From NCBI GenBank assembly GCA_024711005.1, contig JANJTQ010000223.1, positions 1-37,623 of the forward strand: a stretch of DNA of 37,623 bases, written 5' to 3'. The position numbers were made by a program, and so were the translations under genes. Below, one piece after another: positions 21,156 through 30,314 of this stretch (within the stretch, counting starts at the first letter, position 1; each line of letters opens with the position of its first letter). This DNA comes from Opitutaceae bacterium. GTDB lineage: Bacteria; Verrucomicrobiota; Verrucomicrobiia; Opitutales; Opitutaceae. Under the pieces are notes generated by a model. The model worked only from the letters and a program-made list of their open reading frames with translations, was not told the DNA's origin and ran no database searches.

Positions 21156-22457
21156 TTACCGGCACCCGGCGAGCACTTCGCGCAGCAATGTCAGCGTGCG
21201 ACCCACGGCTCCTTGATTCGCTTGTCGCCAGGTCTGTGCCGCCTCCGCCATGCGGGTGCGCGCCGGGGCGTCGGCCCAGAGCGACAGCACCGCCGCGCGC
21301 AATGCCGCCGCGTCGGCCACCGCCAGCGCCGCGCCCTCCGCACGCATGTCGCGGGAGATCGCTCGGAAGTTCGACATCTCGGAACCAAAGACCACCGGCT
21401 TGCCCAATGCCGCCGCCTCGACCGGCGTCTGACCTTCGTGGTGTGGCGGCAGGCTTTTGCCCACAAACACCAGCTCCGCGAGCTGGGTGAACCGGCGCAA
21501 TTCTCCCGTTGTGTCGCCCACCGCGATGTCCACCGCCACGCCCGCGGACGCCGGTCCGCGTGAACGGAAATGATAGGTCGGTCCGGCGCCTTGCAGCAGC
21601 GCCTCGACCTCCGCACGGCGTTCCGCATGACGCGGCACGATCAGCAACCGCACCGCCCTGCCCTCGGCCTGCAAGGCCTTGAAAATCTCGATCAGCACCG
21701 CCTCTTCGCCCGGCCAGGTGGACGAGCCGAGCAGCACGGGTTCGTCGCCAAATCCAAGCTCGCGACGCAACGCGGTTTTCTCCGCGTCGGAGATCAACGG
21801 GATCGCCACATCGAGTTTGATGTTGCCCGTCGTCACCACGCTGTCCGCGGCAAAACCGATTTCGCGAAAGCGCTCCGCATCGTGCTCCGAGCAGGCGAGC
21901 ACCCGGCTGATACCGCGAAACAACGGACGCGCCAACGCACGCAGTTTCATCATGCGGCGGAAGCTGCGATCGGAGAGCCGGGCGTTGACCGCCAGCACCG
22001 GCACACCACGCGTCTGTGCCTGGCGGATGTGCTCGGGCCAGCGCTCCCCTTCGAGCAGAATCACCAAATCGGGGGAAACCTGTTTCCATGCCCGCCGCGA
22101 AAACAGCCACCAATCGATGGGGAAATAACCAATCCCAATCGTGAGCGCCGCATAACGCTCGCGGGCGAGCGCGTAGCCCGTGCTGGTCGTCGTGGTCAGA
22201 TAAACCTCCACGCCGGGTTCGGCATGCAGCGCCTCCAGGAGTGGTGCAATCGCCAGCATCTCGCCCACGCTCACCGCCTGCAGCCACACACGGCGGACAC
22301 CGGCTCGTTTCGTCGGCAACGTTGGAATCGCCCCGAAGCGTTGCGCAAAGTTTTCCTGGTAACCACCCCGCCGCCGCATCCGAAGCAGATAATACGGCGA
22401 GGCCAGCAACATCGCCGGCGGAAATAAAAACCGATAGAGCCAGATCATCGTGTCCAC
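21156..22457 (-). CDS. waaA: 3-deoxy-D-manno-octulosonic acid (Kdo) transferase
   Basis: QAVSVGEMLAIAPLLEAL, YLTTTTSTGYALARERY, EGERWPEHIRQAQTRGVPVLAVNARLSDRSFRR, LLGSSTWPGEEAVLIEIF. Confidence 0.93.
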   Translation of the reverse strand: MDTMIWLYRFLFPPAMLLASPYYLLRMRRRGGYQENFAQRFGAIPTLPTKRAGVRRVWLQAVSVGEMLAIAPLLEALHAEPGVEVYLTTTTSTGYALARERYAALTIGIGYFPIDWWLFSRRAWKQVSPDLVILLEGERWPEHIRQAQTRGVPVLAVNARLSDRSFRRMMKLRALARPLFRGISRVLACSEHDAERFREIGFAADSVVTTGNIKLDVAIPLISDAEKTALRRELGFGDEPVLLGSSTWPGEEAVLIEIFKALQAEGRAVRLLIVPRHAERRAEVEALLQGAGPTYHFRSRGPASAGVAVDIAVGDTTGELRRFTQLAELVFVGKSLPPHHEGQTPVEAAALGKPVVFGSEMSNFRAISRDMRAEGAALAVADAAALRAAVLSLWADAPARTRMAEAAQTWRQANQGAVGRTLTLLREVLAGCR

Positions 22458-23501
22458 TCAGGAGGCGTTGCCCCGCGCCGGCGCGTCCGCCGGAGACTCG
22501 CTGTCATCGCCATCGTTGTCACCCGAGACGAACGTCAAATTAAACAGGGGAAGCATGCACAATAGTCCGATCACCGTCAGGCCCAGCACCGCGTACCCCG
22601 CGATGTCGTGCACCTTGCCTTCGATCGCCTCGGGGCCGTAATTATACGCCCAAGCGGTCAAAAACAGGCTGCGTATAAGGTTCGTGAAAAAGGCAAAGCC
22701 GATCGCCGATACAACCAGCCCGATCTTCTTCCAAAGCTTGTCGAGGAACACCGCCGCGAGAAATGACCCTGCGAACAGACAGGCCGTAAACGAACGAATG
22801 CCCGAACACGCCTCGGCCACGCCGACTTCGCCCGTGGGCAAAACGAGGACGTTGCCCCGCTGCTCGATCTGCATTCCCAGGATGTCGAATACGAAAAACA
22901 CGACCGACGCCACGCGGTTGAGCATGAAGAGGCTGAGGTTGTTCTCGATGACCGACACCATTGGCGCCGACACCAGCCAGACAAGCGCGGGAAAAAGAAA
23001 CAACGACACAAGCCTCACGCGCGCATCCTCGAACAGCCCGACTTCTCCCGGAGCCGCGGTGCGGTCGAGCATGGAGGGTTCGGGCGTGTTGAGAAACAGC
23101 AACGGAAGCACCAGTACACCGGTCCCAAGCGACAAGGCCAGCGTGCCAGGATACGAGGCGCCCGCTCCCGCGCGGTAGAGCGCACCTATCAAGAAGAGCA
23201 ACGCGCCGCCGACCATCGCCGCGTACGCCAGAATTCCCAGCGTCCATCGCGCTCCGCCGGTCGCACGCGGACTGTCCGGAGCAGCGCAGGTTCGCAACGC
23301 CGCAAGAATCCGCGGCCAACGGTCATAGACCACGAACCCCACGAACGCCGGCACCAGCCAACCGAATCCGTAATCCTCCTTGGTGCTCCACCAATGAGAC
23401 TGATCCCATGCCACGAACCCCATAAACGCGGCGCCAAGCAGCAATGCGGTCAAAAAGGGGGCGGACACGGCGGCGGTCCATTGTTTCCAAAAGCTCATCA
23501 T
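22458..23501 (-). CDS. Exosortase/archaeosortase-family transpeptidase
   Basis: Multi-TM protein with Cys (EACSGIRSF), Arg (FTNLIRSLFLTAWAYNYG) and His (GKVHDIAGYAVLG) motifs of the exosortase triad. Start at 23501 or 23498 (ATGATGA overlap with upstream gene). Confidence 0.85.
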   Translation of the reverse strand: MMSFWKQWTAAVSAPFLTALLLGAAFMGFVAWDQSHWWSTKEDYGFGWLVPAFVGFVVYDRWPRILAALRTCAAPDSPRATGGARWTLGILAYAAMVGGALLFLIGALYRAGAGASYPGTLALSLGTGVLVLPLLFLNTPEPSMLDRTAAPGEVGLFEDARVRLVSLFLFPALVWLVSAPMVSVIENNLSLFMLNRVASVVFFVFDILGMQIEQRGNVLVLPTGEVGVAEACSGIRSFTACLFAGSFLAAVFLDKLWKKIGLVVSAIGFAFFTNLIRSLFLTAWAYNYGPEAIEGKVHDIAGYAVLGLTVIGLLCMLPLFNLTFVSGDNDGDDSESPADAPARGNAS

Positions 23502-24160
23502 GGGGAACGTTCGAATTGTCCGATACCGCTGCGCCCGGCCAGCACTTTCGCAAGCGAACGGTCGTGAATCCGGGACAGCGCCACGAGCGCACAAATGGCT
23601 CCGATTAATGCAAGCGCCATGTCCGACTGCGTATCCCACGCATAGCCTTGGGTCCCGAGAAAACTCTCCGCCGCTTCGCCGCTCATTTCGGCGACGGCCC
23701 ATTCGACCAATTCGTAGAACGCACTGAATGCGAGACACACGCTCACGATGACAAATCCCAGCCAGCGGCTCGTCCGGCCATCGCCGCGATCACCCAGCGG
23801 CGAGGTGCGCAGCAAAATCTCCCGCGTAAGAATCGCCGGAACGAAGCCCTGAACAAAATGACCGACCTTGTCGTAGTTGTTGCGCGTTCCTCCGGTGAGA
23901 CCACTCAGCCAGTCAAAGGCCGGAACACGCGCATACGTGTAATGCGCTCCCACGAGCAGCACCACGCAATGCACCCCAGCCAGCACGAGCAGCAACGTGG
24001 ACAGCGGAAATCGCTTCCGCAGCCCGACGATCAATCCGGCGGCGATCACCACAGGCCCCGCCTCCAGCCACCAGGTAAGCCGGTCAAAAGGCGCGACCCA
24101 TGACCACACGACCACCGGCGCCAGCAGCGCAAAAAACCACAGGAGTCGGCGGTCGTTCAT
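23498..24160 (-). CDS. DUF2238 / YjdF-like inner-membrane protein
   Basis: YDKVGHFVQGFVPAILTREILLR..., FYELVEWAVAEMSGEAAESFLGTQGYAWDTQSDMALALIGA. Confidence 0.85.
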   Translation of the reverse strand: MNDRRLLWFFALLAPVVVWSWVAPFDRLTWWLEAGPVVIAAGLIVGLRKRFPLSTLLLVLAGVHCVVLLVGAHYTYARVPAFDWLSGLTGGTRNNYDKVGHFVQGFVPAILTREILLRTSPLGDRGDGRTSRWLGFVIVSVCLAFSAFYELVEWAVAEMSGEAAESFLGTQGYAWDTQSDMALALIGAICALVALSRIHDRSLAKVLAGRSGIGQFERSP

Positions 24161-24251
24161 ATAGAGATCAATGGATCAGCGGCCGATGCCCGAGGCGGCA
24201 CAAGCGTCACGCCAGGCGACGGCCCTGTTTCGATCCCCGGGCGGATGCTCA

Positions 24252-25577
24252 TCACACCGCGGTGAACACCAACGAGCAGTTGGTCCCGCCAAAGCCGAAG
24301 CTGTTGGCGAGCGCCGCGCGCACGGTCTTCTTTACCGCGACATTGGGAGTGACGTTGATGCCGAGTTCGGCGATGGCCGGGTCGAGATTGTCGAGGTTGA
24401 TGGTCGGAGGAACCAGGCCCTCCTGAATAGCCTTCACCGCGGCAAACGCGCCCATCGCACCCGCGCCGCCCAGCAGGTGGCCGGTCATCGACTTGACGCC
24501 GCTCACGTGAAGCGTGGCTCTGTTCTCCGCGAACACCGTCGCGATGGCGATCGACTCCTCGCCGTCGCCGCCGGGCGTCGAAGTGGCGTGTGCCGACACG
24601 TAATCGATCGCGCTCGCGGGCAGTTCCGCCGAGGCGAGCGCCGCGAGCATCGAGCGCTGCGACCCCTCCGCGCCGGGAGCGAGCGAGGACAGGTGGTAGG
24701 CGTCGGCCGACGCGCCGTAACCGCGCAACTCGGCGTAGATACGCGCGCCGCGTTTCACCGCGTGTTCATATTCCTCCAGCACAAACACCACCGCGCCCTC
24801 CGAGAGCACGAAGCCGTCGCGGTCCTTGTCGTAGGGACGCGAGGCTTTTTCCGGCGCGTCGTTGCGAGTCGAGAGCGCGCGCATCTGCGCAAAGGCGCCC
24901 ACCACCAACGGCGTGGTCGCCGCCTCCGTGCCACCCGCGATCATCACCTCGACATCGCCACGAGCGATGGCCGCCGCCGCCTCGCCGAGCGCATGCCCGC
25001 TCGTCGCGCAGGCCGATGAGACGGACATGTTGGGTCCGCGAAAATCGAGCAGCAGGCTCACCTGGCCGGCGAGCAGATTGGGAGCGACTTGAATAATGTA
25101 GAATGGCGAGATCTTCCGAAAACCGCCGGCTTTAAACGTGTCATGCATGGCCTCGACTTCGGGCAACCCGCCCATGCCGACACCGAGGGTGACGCCCATG
25201 CGCTCGGGTCGTATTGATGCACGGTTCGCATCAAGACCCGAGTCGGCATACGCCTCGACCGCCGCCGCTGCGCCCAGATGGGTGAAGCGACCGAACTTCT
25301 TCGCGTCCTTCGGCGAAAACACCGCGGTCAACGGCTCGCCGTCCGGCCCCCGCGGATGCAGTGGCGTTGTCAACGGGCGCGTCGGTTCGAAGCCTTTGAC
25401 CTCACCGCTGATTTGGGCGGTGCAACCCGTGGCATCAAAGCGCGTGAGCGGCCCGATGCCCGAACGACCGGCCGCCAAGCCGGCCCAAGTGTCGGTTGCG
25501 TTCAAGCCCAGCGGGGTGACCGCACCGAGCCCGGTGACGACGACGCGACGACGAACAGAAGGTTTAAAGGAATGCAT
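24252..25577 (-). CDS. fabF: Beta-ketoacyl-[acyl-carrier-protein] synthase II (FabF-like)
   Basis: RRVVVTGLGAVTPLGLNATDTWAGLAAGRSGIGPLTRFDATG; VSSACATSGHALGEAAAAI (active Cys); THATSTPGGD-like AHATSTPGGDGEE; SFGFGGTN. Confidence 0.92.
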   Translation of the reverse strand: MHSFKPSVRRRVVVTGLGAVTPLGLNATDTWAGLAAGRSGIGPLTRFDATGCTAQISGEVKGFEPTRPLTTPLHPRGPDGEPLTAVFSPKDAKKFGRFTHLGAAAAVEAYADSGLDANRASIRPERMGVTLGVGMGGLPEVEAMHDTFKAGGFRKISPFYIIQVAPNLLAGQVSLLLDFRGPNMSVSSACATSGHALGEAAAAIARGDVEVMIAGGTEAATTPLVVGAFAQMRALSTRNDAPEKASRPYDKDRDGFVLSEGAVVFVLEEYEHAVKRGARIYAELRGYGASADAYHLSSLAPGAEGSQRSMLAALASAELPASAIDYVSAHATSTPGGDGEESIAIATVFAENRATLHVSGVKSMTGHLLGGAGAMGAFAAVKAIQEGLVPPTINLDNLDPAIAELGINVTPNVAVKKTVRAALANSFGFGGTNCSLVFTAV

Positions 25578-25718
25578 GTATATAGGTATAAACCCGATTA
25601 ATCGCCGGACAAATCCACGCCGACAATTTCAAATTCTCCGCAAACCTCAGGCAACACGTCCACAGGGGGGCTTTGACTTTGGCGCGGGCGGAACTTTACC
25701 TACCCGTCCTTTTTACTG

Positions 25719-26216
25719 ATGTCTCAGCTCCACCCTTACTGGCGCATGGAATATATCGAGGCGCCGCGCATGCCCGATTTCAAGCGGCCCTTCGCCGAAT
25801 TACCCGCCTTGGGCGATGATCGCACCGCCCTGATCGTTCATCGCAGTGCCCTCTCCTACTTGATGCTCAACCGGTTTCCCTACAATCCCGGCCACCTACT
25901 CGCGATTCCCTTTCGCGAGATCACCGACATCGAGGAACTCACCCCCGCCGAAAGCGCCGATCTTTTTTCCATCATGACGTTTGCGAAAAAGATTCTCGGC
26001 ACCGCCCTCAAGCCCGACGGGTTTAATCTCGGCTTTAACCTCGGCTCGGCCTCCGGCGGCAGCATCCCGCATCTGCACGGCCACATCGTGCCGCGCTGGA
26101 ATGGCGACAATAACTTCATGCCCGTCCTCGGCCAGACTCGCATCCTTCCCCAAGCCTTGGACTCGACGTGGGAGCGGCTCACCGCTGCCGCGGCTGAAAT
26201 GGCCAATGCCCGATGA
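25719..26216 (+). CDS. HIT-family hydrolase/adenylyltransferase
   Basis: FPYNPGHLLAIPFREI...GFNLGFNLGSASGGSIPHLHGHIVPRWNGDNNFMPVLG (HxHxH motif HLHGHIV). Confidence 0.92.
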   Translation: MSQLHPYWRMEYIEAPRMPDFKRPFAELPALGDDRTALIVHRSALSYLMLNRFPYNPGHLLAIPFREITDIEELTPAESADLFSIMTFAKKILGTALKPDGFNLGFNLGSASGGSIPHLHGHIVPRWNGDNNFMPVLGQTRILPQALDSTWERLTAAAAEMANAR

Positions 26217-26310
26217 CCAACTCCCAATGAAGAATTCCCCGACCTTCATGCCGACTCCGCGCCACCGCTCTTCGCCATTGAACATTGGTCATTGGTCATT
26301 GGTCATTTCC
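26198..26310. repeat. Two facing 5-heptad CATTNNN elements (inverted pair) between HIT gene and phoH
   Basis: 26276-26310 CATTGAA CATTGGT CATTGGT CATTGGT CATTTCC; reverse-complement partner at 26198-26232 (AATGGCC AATGCCC GATGACC AACTCCC AATGAAG). Confidence 0.75.
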
Positions 26311-26319
26311 TAAGGAGCC

Positions 26320-27309
26320 ATGGCGACCAAGACCCTCCACTTCCCCTCCGCGCGCCATCTCCACCAGCTCTACGCCGGTCGCGAGGACAACCTTGCGTTC
26401 ATCGAGAAACACCTCGGCGTAAGCCTTGTGAGCCGCGACGACTGGCTTCAAATCGACGGTCCCGAGGCGGCCATCGCCCAAACCGAATCGCTCCTCGGTT
26501 TCCTCAACGAAGCCCGCACGCAAGGCGTTCAGATTCGCACGACGGATCTCACCCGGTTCACCGAGATGATCGCACGCGGCGAGGCCGATCATCTCCGCGA
26601 ACTCTTCGGCAAGCCCCTCGTGGTCGCCACCAATCGCAAGACCATCGTCCCCAAGACGCTCGGCCAGAAGCTTTACCTTCAGTCGATTCAGACCCATCCG
26701 CTCGTCTTCGGCATCGGCCCCGCCGGCACCGGCAAGACCTATCTTGCGATGGCCGCCGCCGTCTCCGCCCTCCTCAAAAACCAGGTCCAGCGCATCATCC
26801 TCACCCGCCCCGCCGTCGAGGCCGGCGAGGCCCTCGGTTTTCTCCCCGGCGATCTCAACGAAAAGATTCTCCCTTATTTGCGGCCGCTCTACGACGCGAT
26901 GCACGACATGCTCGACGCCGAGGACGTTGCCCGCCTCACCGAAAAAACCGTGATCGAGATCGCCCCGCTCGCCTACATGCGCGGCCGCACACTCTCCAAC
27001 TCCTTTATCATTCTGGACGAGGCGCAAAACACCACGCCCGAGCAGATGATGATGTTCCTCACCCGCCTCGGCGAAGAGTCCCGCATGGTGGTCACCGGCG
27101 ACATCACCCAGATCGACCTGCCGCGCGCGAAACAATCCGGACTGCTCGAGGTCCAACGCATCCTCCGCGACGTCCCGGGCGTTGAGTTCCATCAATTTAG
27201 CGGCGCCGATGTCGTGCGCCACCCGCTCGTCTCGAAAATCATCGAGGCTTACGAGCGCTACAAAAACCCCATCGCGACCGCCGAGGGCGACCGCGACGAA
27301 ACCCGCTAA
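26320..27309 (+). CDS. phoH: PhoH family ATPase
   Basis: IVPKTLGQKLYLQSIQTHPLVFGIGPAGTGKTYLAMAAAVSALLKNQVQRIILTRPAVEAGEALGFLPGDLNEKILPYLRPLYDAM; FIILDEAQNTTPEQMMMFLTRLG. Confidence 0.95.
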   Translation: MATKTLHFPSARHLHQLYAGREDNLAFIEKHLGVSLVSRDDWLQIDGPEAAIAQTESLLGFLNEARTQGVQIRTTDLTRFTEMIARGEADHLRELFGKPLVVATNRKTIVPKTLGQKLYLQSIQTHPLVFGIGPAGTGKTYLAMAAAVSALLKNQVQRIILTRPAVEAGEALGFLPGDLNEKILPYLRPLYDAMHDMLDAEDVARLTEKTVIEIAPLAYMRGRTLSNSFIILDEAQNTTPEQMMMFLTRLGEESRMVVTGDITQIDLPRAKQSGLLEVQRILRDVPGVEFHQFSGADVVRHPLVSKIIEAYERYKNPIATAEGDRDETR

Positions 27310-27315
27310 AACGAG

Positions 27316-29706
27316 ATGCCCTCTTTCCTTAAATCCTTCCTGAACCGCAACCAGCCGCGCACGCGCAAGACCGCCGCGGTCTCGGGCACGGTGGAGTTTC
27401 TCGAAACCAGCCGGCTCATCACCCTCCTGATTTTCGCCGCGACCACCGCCGCCATCGTGATCATCAGCTTCGTTGGCATCTCCACCGCGAATCTCCCCGT
27501 CCTGCCCAATCAGATCGCCAGCCTGCGCATCGTCGCCAGCGCCCCATTCAGCTACCCCAGCGCGGAAAAAACCCGCATCGCCAGCGAACAGATCCGCGAC
27601 CGCCTCCCGCCCGTCTACCGCCTGGACTTCGAGTTATTGAACCAGTTCGAAACCCACCTCCGCGAACTGCTCGCCGCCTTGGATGCCTTCGAGCGCGACC
27701 ACCCCGACGGTGATCCCGCCACCTCCCCCGCGCGGAAAGAAGCGCTCACCGACCTCGTCGAGGCCTTCAACGCCAAGGGCCCCTACCAAGCCTCGGTCGC
27801 CGATGTCACCACGCTCTTCAAGGCAGGCTCGTCCGCCGCCCGTGCCGCGCTCGTCGAAAGCGGCCTGCGCGTCCTCCGCGACATTTATAACGAGGGCATT
27901 CACGACGGTCGCTCGCTCGGCCCCGAGACACCCGCCCGAGTCACCATTTCCCAGATCGTCAGCGCCGATGGCACCGTCACCCGACGCTCTTCCGAATCCT
28001 TGGAACAGGCCCTCACCGCGCTCCGCATCAACCTCGCGGCAGAGGCCGGCGGACGCGAACTGGGCCTTCCGCTCTTCCGCATTTTCCGCAACGGCGTCAC
28101 CCCCAACCTGATCTTCGATCTCGAAGCCACCCGCCGTCTTCAAGAAAACGCCAACCGCGAACTCAAGCCCGTCATCGTCGACGTGGCTCGCGGCCAGACG
28201 ATCATCGAACCGGGCCTGCGCGTCACCCCCGAGCAATACGAGATGCTCACCGCGCACCGAAAATTCCTTCTTGAACACAGCGACATCGCCCTCGAGGAAG
28301 GCCTCCAACTCTTCGGTCGCGTGCTTCTCGTGCTCGCGATGCTCATCGCCAGCGTTCTCTACATCCGCATCGAGGACCGCGAGACGCTCCTCAGCAACGG
28401 TCGCATCGCCCTCCTCGCCCTCGTCGTCACCTTGAACCTGGGCTTGGTTCGCGCCACCTACGCCCTCAGCAGTCTTCCGTTCTTCATTGAAAACTCCGTT
28501 GCCGCGTCGTTGCTGCCCTACCTCGCACCCGTCGCCATCGCGCCGCTGATCGTCGCCATTCTCATCAATGCGGGTTCCGCCATTTTCATGGCGTTGTTCA
28601 TCTCGATTTTCACGAGCATCATCTACGGCAACCGGCTCGATCTTCTCGTCCTTACCTTTCTCGCCTCGGTCGTCGCCATCTTCTGGGGCACCCACACCCG
28701 CAACCGCAGCAACGTTCTTCGCGCGTCCATATTCGCGGGCATCACCGTCGCCGTCTTCGCGCTCATCATCGGGTTCATCGACCGCCTGGAGTTCCTCACC
28801 ATTCTCAAGCACATGGCGGCCGGCCTCGCCACCGGAGTGCTCACCGGCGTGATCGTCGTCGGTCTGCTTCCTGTCCTCGAAGGGCTTTTCAAGCGCACGA
28901 CCGACATCACGCTCCTCGAACTCACCGACTACAATCATCCGCTCCTCCGTCTCATGCAGCTGGAGGCCCCGGGCACCTACCACCACTCGCTGGTCGTCGC
29001 GCAGCTGTCCGAGAACGCCGCCGCCGAGATCGGAGCCAATCCCCTTCTCGCCCGTGTTTGCGCCTTGTTCCATGACATCGGGAAGACCGGCAAACCCGAG
29101 TACTTTGCCGAGAACCAGCGCGATGGAACCAACCCCCACGATCTCAGCAACCCGTCGCTCTCCGCCCTGATCATCAAGAGCCACGTCAAGGATGGCGTCG
29201 ACCTCGCCATCAAACACAAGCTACCGCGCGCCGTCATCGATGTCATCCAGCAGCATCACGGCACCACCTTGATCCGCTATTTCTACCACCGCGCCGTCAG
29301 TTACACCCGCCCGCCGGCTCCCGTCCCTGGCAACGTCACGCCATCCAAAGACCCGTTCTCGCCCGCTCTACCCGGCCTCGGCCCCGTGCCTGTCAGCGAG
29401 AGCACCTACCGCTACGACGGACCGCGTCCCCGCTTCAAAGAAAGCGTCATCATTCATCTGGCCGACGGCGTCGAAGCCGCCTCCCGCTCTTTGCGCAAGG
29501 TCACCCCGCAGCACCTGGGCGAAATCATCGACCAGATCTTCCACGACCGCATGGAGGACGGCCAGCTCGACGAAGCCCCCGTCACCTTCGAGGAACTCGC
29601 CAAAATCAAGACGAGCTTCACGTTCACGCTCCTCAACATGCTCCACGGCCGTGTCGCCTATCCGCAGGAAATCGACGCCTCGCTACCCAAGCCCGCCACG
29701 CTCTGA
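27316..29706 (+). CDS. pgpH: 7TM-HD family membrane phosphohydrolase (PgpH/YqfF-like, putative c-di-AMP phosphodiesterase)
   Basis: Extracellular domain, multiple TM helices, HD domain APGTYHHSLVVAQLSENAAAEIGANPLLARVCALFHDIGKTGKPEYFAENQ; adjacent to phoH and ybeY. Confidence 0.9.
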   Translation: MPSFLKSFLNRNQPRTRKTAAVSGTVEFLETSRLITLLIFAATTAAIVIISFVGISTANLPVLPNQIASLRIVASAPFSYPSAEKTRIASEQIRDRLPPVYRLDFELLNQFETHLRELLAALDAFERDHPDGDPATSPARKEALTDLVEAFNAKGPYQASVADVTTLFKAGSSAARAALVESGLRVLRDIYNEGIHDGRSLGPETPARVTISQIVSADGTVTRRSSESLEQALTALRINLAAEAGGRELGLPLFRIFRNGVTPNLIFDLEATRRLQENANRELKPVIVDVARGQTIIEPGLRVTPEQYEMLTAHRKFLLEHSDIALEEGLQLFGRVLLVLAMLIASVLYIRIEDRETLLSNGRIALLALVVTLNLGLVRATYALSSLPFFIENSVAASLLPYLAPVAIAPLIVAILINAGSAIFMALFISIFTSIIYGNRLDLLVLTFLASVVAIFWGTHTRNRSNVLRASIFAGITVAVFALIIGFIDRLEFLTILKHMAAGLATGVLTGVIVVGLLPVLEGLFKRTTDITLLELTDYNHPLLRLMQLEAPGTYHHSLVVAQLSENAAAEIGANPLLARVCALFHDIGKTGKPEYFAENQRDGTNPHDLSNPSLSALIIKSHVKDGVDLAIKHKLPRAVIDVIQQHHGTTLIRYFYHRAVSYTRPPAPVPGNVTPSKDPFSPALPGLGPVPVSESTYRYDGPRPRFKESVIIHLADGVEAASRSLRKVTPQHLGEIIDQIFHDRMEDGQLDEAPVTFEELAKIKTSFTFTLLNMLHGRVAYPQEIDASLPKPATL

Positions 29707-29726
29707 TCCCGTTCGTTCGTCGTTCC

Positions 29727-30299
29727 ATGCCCGTCCGTCCTCTCGACATCCTCAACGCCCACCCGCGCCTGCGCCTCGATAAAAAAGCCGTGGCCAAGAT
29801 CATCGCGACGCTCGACGCCCACCGCGACAAATTCCTCGGCGGCTGCCCCGATGGCGAGCTGTCGCTCGCATTCCTCACCGACGCCAAACTGGCGAAACTC
29901 CACGACGACTTCCTCGATGATCCCACCACCACGGACGTCATCACCTTCGAGGGACAACCCGCGTTCGGAGTCGCCGGCGAGATATGCGTGTCCGCCGACA
30001 CCGCCGCGACGTATTCAAAAAATAACGACCGCAAATTCGCCGAGGAGCTCACCCTCTACGTCGTCCACGGCTGGCTCCACCTCGCCGGCTACGACGACCT
30101 CCAGCCGGCCAAAAAACGCAAGATGCGCGCCGCCGAAGCCCGTGCGATGAAGCTCCTCCACGCCGCCGACGCCGTGCCCGCGTTCAGTCTCCTTCCGCCC
30201 CCTTCCCCTACTCGTTCTCGTTCTCTTACTCGTTCTCGTTCTCCCAAGCCGAACACCCGCGGGTTAAGAAAACCCAAGAAAGAGAAAGAGAACGAGTAA
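29727..30299 (+). CDS. ybeY: Endoribonuclease YbeY with repeat-derived C-terminal tail
   Basis: FLDDPTTTDVITFEG...GEICVSADTA...ELTLYVVHGWLHLAGYDDLQPAKKRKMRAAEARAM. Confidence 0.9.
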   Translation: MPVRPLDILNAHPRLRLDKKAVAKIIATLDAHRDKFLGGCPDGELSLAFLTDAKLAKLHDDFLDDPTTTDVITFEGQPAFGVAGEICVSADTAATYSKNNDRKFAEELTLYVVHGWLHLAGYDDLQPAKKRKMRAAEARAMKLLHAADAVPAFSLLPPPSPTRSRSLTRSRSPKPNTRGLRKPKKEKENE

Positions 30300-30312
30300 G
30301 AGAACGAGAACG
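30213..30312. repeat. Long inverted repeat of GTTCTC hexads at 3' end of ybeY
   Basis: CGTTCTCGTTCTCTTACTCGTTCTCGTTCTC (30213-30243) vs GAGAAAGAGAACGAGTAAGAGAACGAGAACG (30282-30312): 31-nt arms, one mismatch. Confidence 0.85.
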
Positions 30313-30314
30313 AT

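Noticed and set aside
26198-26310. CRISPR-like or VNTR interpretation of the CATTNNN units
   Set aside because: Units are 7 nt without spacers and number about five at each site; no cas genes nearby.
27634-29217. 527-aa minus-strand ORF opposite pgpH
   Set aside because: Glu/Gly/Asp-rich mirror of the convincing 7TM-HD coding frame; no recognisable domain.
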